From contig JAFWDF010000042.1 in the NCBI GenBank assembly GCA_017534025.1, positions 1-8,401 on the forward strand: a stretch of DNA of 8,401 nucleotides, read 5' to 3'. Positions 6,284-8,401 of this stretch are shown one piece after another; position 1 is the stretch's first letter, and each line of letters starts with the position of its first letter. Under the pieces are notes generated by a model. The model was not told the DNA's origin. It made no database searches and was given only the letters and a program-made list of their open reading frames with translations. The stretch is from Bacillota bacterium. Lineage in GTDB: Bacteria > Bacillota > Clostridia > Peptostreptococcales > Anaerovoracaceae. The position numbers were made by a program, and so were the translations under genes.

Positions 6284-6313
6284 GGAAATATCCTAGTAAT
6301 GGAAGGATATTCC
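6284..6313 (+). other. Hairpin just after aroD-aroK, not a classical terminator
   Basis: GGAAATATCCT (6284-6294) pairs with AGGATATTCC (6304-6313) with one bulged A and a nine-base loop. The stem is AT-rich, and what follows on the plus strand is an A-run, not a T-run. It may protect the 3' end of the message, but I see no intrinsic terminator for this operon. Confidence 0.35.
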
Positions 6314-6361
6314 ACGTTTCGTCAAAAAAACATTTTATTGTGCAAAATATGAAAAAAGGCA

Positions 6362-6390
6362 GAGTCAAGGACCATATATTGTGCTATAAT
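6362..6390 (+). promoter_or_regulatory. Extended -10 promoter inside the gap before mraZ
   Basis: TATAAT (6385-6390) is preceded by TGC (6382-6384), identical to the extended -10 of the ychF promoter. The -35 position at 17-base spacing (GAGTCA, 6362-6367) is poor, as is common with extended -10 promoters. The predicted start is near 6397, over 300 bases upstream of mraZ. The transcript could be a separate small RNA or mRNA. Confidence 0.5.
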
Positions 6391-6503
6391 TACTCTGCTA
6401 AAAATGAAATCTGAATAGGGATCTGCCGTGACAGGAGGCGGGAATTTGCGTACTTCAGCAGGAAGATGACGGAATACCATTCCGTGTTCTCCATATTCTC
6501 CAT
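6390..6503 (-). CDS. Possible 37-aa small protein, minus strand
   Basis: Starting at ATG 6503 on the minus strand is a 37-codon frame ending in TAA at 6390. It has a perfect GGAGG site (complement of 6509-6513) 5 bases upstream. The product begins MENMENTEWYSVIFLLKYAN, with a short hydrophobic core, and ends ISFLAE. The MEN repeat reflects a 9-base tandem repeat in the DNA. I recognise no family, and no convincing minus-strand promoter was found upstream. A plus-strand transcript from the 6385 promoter would be fully antisense to it. It could equally be chance; the ribosome site is the main support. Confidence 0.25.
   Translation of the reverse strand: MENMENTEWYSVIFLLKYANSRLLSRQIPIQISFLAE
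6446..6469 (+). CDS. Possible seven-codon leader peptide (TTG start)
   Basis: AGGAGG (6433-6438) lies 7 bases before TTG (6446). It opens a seven-codon frame (M-R-T-S-A-G-R) whose TGA (6467-6469) overlaps the ATG of a 47-codon frame at 6466 in the ATGA style typical of coupled translation. The promoter-like site at 6385 lies upstream at a sensible distance. An in-frame GTG at 6428 is an alternative start. The pattern is seen directly; whether it is translated is unknown. Confidence 0.2.
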   Translation: MRTSAGR

Positions 6504-6609
6504 AATTGCCTCCACCTGCGCGCCACTTTACACCACTATTACAGCTTTCACCGCTATACACCGCAGAAATGCGGTAATTTCACTCCTTCTTCCGGGGCAT
6601 TTTCTATGA
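6466..6609 (+). CDS. Possible 47-aa hydrophobic small protein, plus strand
   Basis: ATG 6466 opens a 47-codon frame ending at TGA 6607-6609. The product begins MTEYHSVFSIFSIIASTCAP and is hydrophobic and rich in I, T, S and L, with a few basic residues near the middle (IHRR). A membrane peptide would fit. It has no ribosome site at proper distance of its own, so it would rely on coupling to the short TTG frame before it. It overlaps the minus-strand 37-aa frame by 38 bases. No family recognised; could be spurious. Confidence 0.18.
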   Translation: MTEYHSVFSIFSIIASTCAPLYTTITAFTAIHRRNAVISLLLPGHFL

Positions 6610-6668
6610 AAATGACCTGGTTTGTTACAGGAAAATTACAGAATTTTTAATTTTCTGTTAACAATTTG

Positions 6669-6697
6669 TTGTGTTGTGGAGCGAAATGGAGTATAGT
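6669..6697 (+). promoter_or_regulatory. Promoter of mraZ and the dcw cluster
   Basis: TTGTGT (6669-6674), a 17-base spacer, TATAGT (6692-6697), with an AT-rich stretch upstream (6635-6668) that could act as an UP element. The predicted start near 6704 gives a leader of about 28 bases. GGGGAG (6721-6726) is the ribosome site for mraZ. The -10 is interleaved with the TGGAG boxes. Confidence 0.6.
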
Positions 6698-6701
6698 GGA
6701 G
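6677..6701 (+). promoter_or_regulatory. Probable MraZ operator: three TGGAG boxes at 10-base period
   Basis: TGGAG occurs at 6677-6681, 6687-6691 and 6697-6701, each separated by exactly 5 bases. This has the same geometry as the described E. coli MraZ site (three TGGGN repeats with 5-base spacers in the mraZ promoter). The boxes cover the spacer and -10 of the mraZ promoter, so bound MraZ would block its own transcription. A further TGGGG lies at 6720-6724. The repeat is seen; the operator role follows from the family and is inferred here. Confidence 0.7.
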
Positions 6702-6731
6702 GGGAAGTATCGCTAATAGTGGGGAGACGTC

Positions 6732-7163
6732 ATGTTTAACGGTAGATATAACCATACAATTGATTCAAAAGGCAGGATCATCATACCGTCTAAATTCCGG
6801 AGCGGCCTGGAAGGAGTTTTTATGCTCACAAAAGGGCTTGACGGATGTCTTTTCATTATTACAATGGATGAGTGGGACTCATTCAGAGAAAAAATTCGCG
6901 AGATTTCCATCAGCAGCGACCAGGGAAGGGCATTTACCAGATACTTCTTTTCCAATGCGGTTGACTGCGAGCTGGACAAGCAGGGCAGGCTGAATATTCC
7001 TCAGGACCTTCTGGATCATGCGAAGATCTCCAAGGACGTAGTCACCATCGGTGTGGATACGAGAGTGGAGGTTTGGAGCAAAGAGGTATGGGAAGCATAT
7101 TGCAGTACGCCTATGTTCTCCAGTGAAAACATCGCGGAGAATATGAGGATGGTAGGTGCGTGA
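6732..7163 (+). CDS. mraZ: Transcriptional regulator MraZ
   Basis: DNA-binding protein of the SpoVT/AbrB fold that represses its own dcw operon. The known proteins form rings that read repeated TGGxx-type boxes. It has 143 residues, normal length. It carries two AbrB-like units, each with the DxxxR signature: DSKGR (11-15) in MFNGRYNHTIDSKGRIIIPS, and DKQGR (82-86) in ELDKQGRLNIP. After the second unit comes the usual VVTIGVDTRVEVWSKEVW strand pair. ATG 6732 has GGGGAG 5 bases upstream and matches the family amino end. It is the first gene of the cluster, with rsmH starting directly after its stop. Three TGGAG boxes lie over its promoter. Confidence 0.97.
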   Translation: MFNGRYNHTIDSKGRIIIPSKFRSGLEGVFMLTKGLDGCLFIITMDEWDSFREKIREISISSDQGRAFTRYFFSNAVDCELDKQGRLNIPQDLLDHAKISKDVVTIGVDTRVEVWSKEVWEAYCSTPMFSSENIAENMRMVGA

Positions 7164-7164
7164 G

Positions 7165-8109
7165 ATGGAATTTTCACACGTGCCCGTTCTTTATGAGGAA
7201 ACGCTGAAGGGCCTGGCTGTCAGACCGGACGGCGTTTATGTCGACGGGACCCTGGGAGGCGGCGGCCATGCGGCGGGCATCTGCTCGCAGCTGGGGCCAG
7301 AGGGCATGCTGATCGGGATCGACCGTGACAGAGATGCGCTTGCCGCAGCATCGGCAAGACTGGAACCGTACGAATGTGCGAAAAGGTTCATTCACAGCAA
7401 TTACGCGGATATTAAAGAGGTTCTCCGGGGGCTGGACATTCCGTCCGTGGACGGGATTGTGGCGGATCTTGGGGTATCTTCTTTTCAGCTTGACGAGGAA
7501 AAACGCGGTTTTTCCTATATGCATTCCGCAGCGCTGGATATGCGTATGGACCAGGATTCTTCGTTCAGCGCGTATGACGTGGTGAACGGATACAGCCGGG
7601 AGGAGCTCACCCGCATTATCCGTGAATACGGAGAAGAAAAGTGGGCGTCCCGCATCGCTGAGTTTATCGTACGGGAAAGAACCGCTGCGCCGATTGAAAC
7701 AACCGGCCGGCTGACGGAGATTATCAAATCCGCGGTTCCAGCCAGGGCCAGAAGAGAAGGCCCGCATCCGGCAAAGCGTACGTTTCAGGCCATCCGTATC
7801 GAAGTGAACGATGAACTGGGCGGGCTGAAAACAGCAGTGGATCAGTTTATAGATGTATTAGCCCCTTCGGGAAGGATGTGCATCATCACATTCCATTCTC
7901 TGGAGGACCGGATCGTGAAACAGGGGATTGCCGCCAGGGAAAACCCGTGCACGTGTCCGCCGGGGCTGCCCTGCGTATGCGGCAGAAAGCCGGAAGTGCG
8001 CAGAGTGACAAAGAAACCGGTGATTCCATCGGCTTCGGAAATAGCGGCCAATCCAAGGGCCAGGAGCGCGAAGCTCCGGGTGGCGGAGAAGCTCCGCGCA
8101 GAGGGATAG
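7165..8109 (+). CDS. rsmH: 16S rRNA (cytosine(1402)-N(4))-methyltransferase RsmH
   Basis: SAM-dependent methyltransferase that adds the N4 methyl to C1402 of 16S rRNA at the decoding centre (older name MraW). From ATG 7165 it has 314 residues, the normal length. Motifs are the SAM loop VDGTLGGGGHA (26-36), the acidic GIDRDRDAL (51-59), the ADLGVSSFQLD block (100-110), ALDMRMD (123-129), KRTFQAIRIEVNDEL (204-218) and ITFHSLEDRIVK (241-252). The cysteine-rich CTCPPGLPCVCG (262-273) and the SAKLRVAEK tail are also typical. A GTG at 7156 would add three residues and overlap mraZ by 8 bases. I prefer ATG 7165 because MEFSHVPVL is the family amino end and AGGTG (7154-7158) lies 6 bases before it. 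It sits one base after the mraZ stop, so translation is probably coupled. Confidence 0.97.
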   Translation: MEFSHVPVLYEETLKGLAVRPDGVYVDGTLGGGGHAAGICSQLGPEGMLIGIDRDRDALAAASARLEPYECAKRFIHSNYADIKEVLRGLDIPSVDGIVADLGVSSFQLDEEKRGFSYMHSAALDMRMDQDSSFSAYDVVNGYSREELTRIIREYGEEKWASRIAEFIVRERTAAPIETTGRLTEIIKSAVPARARREGPHPAKRTFQAIRIEVNDELGGLKTAVDQFIDVLAPSGRMCIITFHSLEDRIVKQGIAARENPCTCPPGLPCVCGRKPEVRRVTKKPVIPSASEIAANPRARSAKLRVAEKLRAEG

Positions 8110-8155
8110 CCGACAATCGTTAATGAAAGAAACATTTTACAGTTCGGGGGTAAAA

Positions 8156-8401
8156 ATGATAGCAGCCAATGAATGGCATCGTTTTGAAGAAAGTTATGTG
8201 CGGTACGGACTTGACCTTGCACCGGAATCACGCGCAGATGTGCGCAGGGAACGGAAAGCAAAGGCCGCGCAGAAAACTTCGCTGAAAGTCAGGCCAAGAG
8301 ACAAAATGATCATACTGCTGTTGATTTTCCTGATGGGAGTTTGCGGCGTCGTGCTTGTTTGCTTACATGCATATGAGTCGGATATTAATTATAATATTTA
8401 C
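8156..8401 (+). CDS. ftsL: FtsL-like cell division protein, partial (runs off the right edge)
   Basis: 82 codons are visible. The layout is an amino-terminal cytoplasmic part of about 50 residues, rich in R and K before the membrane (ERKAKAAQKTSLKVRPRDK), then one membrane segment (MIILLLIFLMGVCGVVLVCL), then the start of an outside region (HAYESDINYNIY) that should lead into a coiled coil. Size, topology and position directly after rsmH are those of FtsL in the dcw cluster, a single-pass partner of DivIC/FtsB and DivIB/FtsQ in the divisome. FtsL sequences are poorly conserved, so the call rests mainly on topology and place. The start at 8156 has GGGGG (8146-8150) 5 bases upstream; an in-frame ATG at 8123 would add 11 residues but lacks a good ribosome site. 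Confidence 0.75.
   Translation, partial: MIAANEWHRFEESYVRYGLDLAPESRADVRRERKAKAAQKTSLKVRPRDKMIILLLIFLMGVCGVVLVCLHAYESDINYNIY

Larger units (their letters stand above)
6278..6731. other. 454-base gap between aroD-aroK and mraZ
   Basis: This gap holds the weak hairpin at 6284-6313, a promoter-like site ending at 6390, overlapping small reading frames on both strands, and three compact inverted repeats. The inverted repeats are ACGGAAT/ATTCCGT at 6469-6485, ACCGCA-GAAA-TGCGGT at 6560-6575, and CATTTTC-TAT-GAAAATG at 6598-6614. An AT-rich stretch (6615-6670) and the mraZ promoter with its operator repeats complete it. No tRNA, known riboswitch or other recognised RNA was identified. The density of structure suggests a small RNA or small-protein locus, but this is inference. 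Confidence 0.5.

Noticed and set aside
6284..6313. Terminator after aroD-aroK
   Set aside because: The stem is AT-rich with a bulge and is followed by As, not Ts, on the plus strand, so it does not meet the intrinsic terminator pattern.
6322..6561. 79-codon minus-strand frame with GTG start in the gap before mraZ
   Set aside because: No Shine-Dalgarno before the GTG, and a biased G/Y-rich start. The shorter 37-codon frame in another phase has a far better start signal.
7156..7164. GTG start of rsmH overlapping mraZ
   Set aside because: Possible, but ATG 7165 gives the standard family amino end and has its own AGGTG site.

Overview
The window is a stretch of chromosomal housekeeping DNA from a moderately GC-rich Gram-positive bacterium. 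It is most likely a member of the Clostridia (Bacillota). The clues are strong GGAGG-type Shine-Dalgarno sites, sigma-A promoters of the TTGxxx-17-TATAAT type (several with a TG extended -10), hairpin-plus-T-run terminators, a mraZ-rsmH-ftsL order, and similarity of the proteins to clostridial homologues as I recall them. Genus and species cannot be read from the sequence.

Layout. Positions 1-180 hold the edge of an unrecognised minus-strand reading frame. A clear promoter (182-210) and a 240-base repeat-rich leader precede ychF (453-1541, universal P-loop ATPase). After it comes a gene for a small acidic protein of unknown function (1692-2030). This gene has its own probable promoter, a folded leader, and a strong terminator (2068-2096). 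thrS (2194-4101, threonyl-tRNA synthetase) has its own promoter, a leader of only about 40 bases and its own terminator (4122-4148). Next is a two-gene unit with a 26-base overlap. Its first gene encodes a DUF2007-like domain followed by a long Glu/Pro/Ala/Thr repeat tail (4207-4947). Its second gene encodes 3-dehydroquinate dehydratase fused to shikimate kinase (4922-6277). A 454-base gap follows. The gap contains a promoter-like site, several short hairpins, two oppositely oriented small reading frames with excellent Shine-Dalgarno sites, and three TGGAG boxes spaced exactly 10 bases apart over the mraZ promoter. The right end is the start of the division and cell wall (dcw) cluster: mraZ (6732-7163), rsmH (7165-8109), and the start of an ftsL-like gene (8156, running off the window).

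How the genes relate. ychF and thrS serve translation, rsmH methylates 16S rRNA, the fused Aro enzyme serves aromatic amino acid synthesis, and mraZ/ftsL serve division control. These are separate transcription units rather than one pathway. No mobile element, CRISPR array, tRNA, rRNA or defence system was seen. The least explained parts are the gap before mraZ, the repeat leader of ychF, the repeat-tailed DUF2007 protein, and the AroD-AroK fusion.
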